From an uncultured Lachnospiraceae bacterium (lineage in GTDB: Bacteria; Bacillota; Clostridia; Lachnospirales; Lachnospiraceae): DNA of 22,246 nt. The notes beneath the pieces were generated by a model. The model made no database searches. It was not told the DNA's origin and saw nothing but the letters and a program-made list of their open reading frames with translations. The stretch is taken from the NCBI GenBank assembly GCA_910583895.1, contig CAJTYJ010000054.1:1-22246 (forward strand). The letters are read 5' to 3'. Position numbers and translations under genes: made by a program. Shown here one piece after another: positions 21,129 through 22,246 of this stretch (its first letter is position 1; the number at the start of each line of letters is the position of its first letter).

Positions 21129-21555
21129 TGTTATCACCGCCTTCTAAGTCTGCACGGGAGACGACTTTACATTTGCAGGGTAACTTGTGGGTAGCAAGAC
21201 GCAGTGCCTCTCTTGCGATCTCTTCGGATACGCCGGAGATCTCGAACATCACGCGTCCTGGTTTGACAACTGCCACCCAGTACTCCAGTGTTCCTTTACC
21301 GGAACCCATACGAGTCTCAGCCGGTTTGTTGGTTACAGGTTTATCCGGGAAAATCTTGATCCAGACTTTACCGCCACGCTTGATATAACGGGTCATGGCA
21401 ATACGGGCTGCCTCAATCTGATTGGATTTGATCCAGCAGGGCTCCGTAGCGACAATACCATACTCACCATTGGTGATTTTATTACCTCTAAGCGCCTTGC
21501 CAGCCATGGAACCACGGAACTGTTTGCGGCGTTTTACTCTTTTTGGCATTAACAT
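21118..21555 (-). CDS. rplP: 50S ribosomal protein L16
   Basis: The 145-residue uL16 starts MLMPKRVKRRKQFRGSMAGK and contains GGKVWIKIFPDKPVTNKPAE and the signature MGSGKGTLEYWVAVVKPG. It organizes the A-site and peptidyl-transferase region of the 50S. The frame is open 20 codons upstream inside rpsC, but homology fixes the start at 21555. There the ATG shares one base with the rpsC stop (TAATG), so L16 and S3 translation are coupled. Confidence 0.97.
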   Translation of the reverse strand: MLMPKRVKRRKQFRGSMAGKALRGNKITNGEYGIVATEPCWIKSNQIEAARIAMTRYIKRGGKVWIKIFPDKPVTNKPAETRMGSGKGTLEYWVAVVKPGRVMFEISGVSEEIAREALRLATHKLPCKCKVVSRADLEGGDNSEN

Positions 21556-22211
21556 TATCGATCGCTCCCTTCCTTTGCTGCCTTTGTTGGAAGAATCTCG
21601 CCTTTGTAGACCCATACCTTGACACCGATCTTGCCGTAGGTAGTGTCTGCCTCAGCGAACCCATAGTCAATATCTGCTCTTAAAGTGTGCAGCGGAATCG
21701 TACCATCGGAATAGGTCTCGGTACGAGCCATGTCCGCGCCTCCAAGACGTCCGGAACAGGATGCCTTGATTCCCTTTGCACCGGATTTCATCGCTCTGCC
21801 CATGCAGGACTTCATGGCACGGCGGAAGGAAATACGATTCTCCAACTGCTGCGCGATGTTCTCTGCCACCAGCTGCGCTTCCCGGTCTGCTCTTTTGATC
21901 TCTTTGATGTCGACAACCACTTTCTTTGTGGTCATCTTCTGAAGCTCGGTTCTTACTTTCTCGATCTCCACACCGCCTTTTCCGATGATCATGCCCGGCT
22001 TTGCTGCGGAGATGATGATCTTCACGCGGTCAGAAGTTCTCTCGATCTCGATCTTGGAGACCCCTGCATTGTATAATTTTTTCTTCAGGAATTTCCTGAG
22101 CTGATAATCTTCCACCAGGCAGTCTGCGAAATCAGCTTCCGCGTACCATTTGGAATCCCAATCTTTAATAACACCGACTCTAAGGCCGTGCGGGTTTACT
22201 TTCTGTCCCAT
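21555..22211 (-). CDS. rpsC: 30S ribosomal protein S3
   Basis: The 218-residue uS3 has an N-terminal region MGQKVNPHGLRVGVIKDWDS and a KH type II domain with the GMIIGKGGVEIEKVRTEL loop (GKGG at 77-80). The C-terminal domain has the signature GRLGGADMARTETYSDGTIP and ends GVKVWVYKGEILPTK. It lines the mRNA entry channel and has helicase activity with S4 and S5. GGAGGG lies just upstream of the ATG, 11 nt after the rplV stop. Confidence 0.98.
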   Translation of the reverse strand: MGQKVNPHGLRVGVIKDWDSKWYAEADFADCLVEDYQLRKFLKKKLYNAGVSKIEIERTSDRVKIIISAAKPGMIIGKGGVEIEKVRTELQKMTTKKVVVDIKEIKRADREAQLVAENIAQQLENRISFRRAMKSCMGRAMKSGAKGIKASCSGRLGGADMARTETYSDGTIPLHTLRADIDYGFAEADTTYGKIGVKVWVYKGEILPTKAAKEGSDR

Positions 22212-22222
22212 GATTGCCCTCC

Positions 22223-22246
22223 TTATTTCTTCTCGTCAAGCACGAT
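22223..22246 (-). CDS. rplV: 50S ribosomal protein L22, C-terminal end only
   Basis: The last seven codons, IVLDEKK, and a TAA stop at 22225-22223 are in the window. The position directly before rpsC in the S10 cluster, and an ending of this kind, identify it as uL22. The rest lies beyond the right edge. The identification rests mainly on gene order. Confidence 0.7.
   Translation of the reverse strand: MVLDEKK

Noticed and set aside
1..22246. Insertion sequences, CRISPR arrays, prophage genes, tRNA or rRNA genes
   Set aside because: No transposase, integrase, regularly spaced repeats, cloverleaf-like sequence or rRNA segment was seen on either strand.

Overview
The window reads as a chromosomal segment of a Clostridia bacterium, most likely Lachnospiraceae. 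The evidence is the Firmicutes gene order, the zinc-ribbon forms of S14, L36 and adenylate kinase, an L17 with a large internal insertion, strong GGAGG ribosome-binding sites and moderate GC. Nearly everything is on the minus strand, so transcription runs from right to left.

22246 to 9224: the distal S10, spc and alpha ribosomal-protein clusters in transcription order: rplV (3' end only), rpsC, rplP, rpmC, rpsQ, rplN, rplX, rplE, rpsN, rpsH, rplF, rplR, rpsE, rpmD, rplO, secY, adk, map, a KOW-domain gene, infA, rpmJ (GTG start), rpsM, rpsK, rpsD, rpoA, rplQ. It ends at a strong terminator at about 9224-9265. Three places break the tight packing. A terminator-like hairpin lies between secY and adk. 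A near-consensus promoter lies between infA and rpmJ. A 405-nt structured leader precedes rpsM. Further hairpins lie between rpsH and rplF and between rpoA and rplQ.

9166 to 5648: four genes not usually found here, in mixed orientation: a PLP aminotransferase (-), type 1 isopentenyl-diphosphate isomerase (+), cyclophilin peptidyl-prolyl isomerase (+) and a GNAT acetyltransferase (-). Each has its own promoter-like sequence. They separate rplQ from the ecf genes, which directly follow rplQ in Bacillus.

5674 to 1160: the familiar tail of the same superoperon: ecfA1, ecfA2, ecfT (energizing module of an ECF vitamin/metal transporter), truA (tRNA pseudouridine synthase), rplM and rpsI. A strong promoter overlapping the GNAT stop codon drives ecfA1 through a folded leader. 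A perfect-consensus promoter inside the end of truA drives rplM-rpsI through an L13-leader-like hairpin. A terminator follows rpsI.

1146 to 1: an OmpR-type response regulator overlapping by 4 nt a membrane sensor histidine kinase that runs off the window.

I see no mobile element, CRISPR array, tRNA or rRNA. The genes themselves are conventional. The less ordinary material is the set of intergenic RNA structures and promoters, of which the rpsM leader (12445-12849) and the ecfA1 leader (5528-5640) are the best candidates for undescribed cis-regulatory RNAs.
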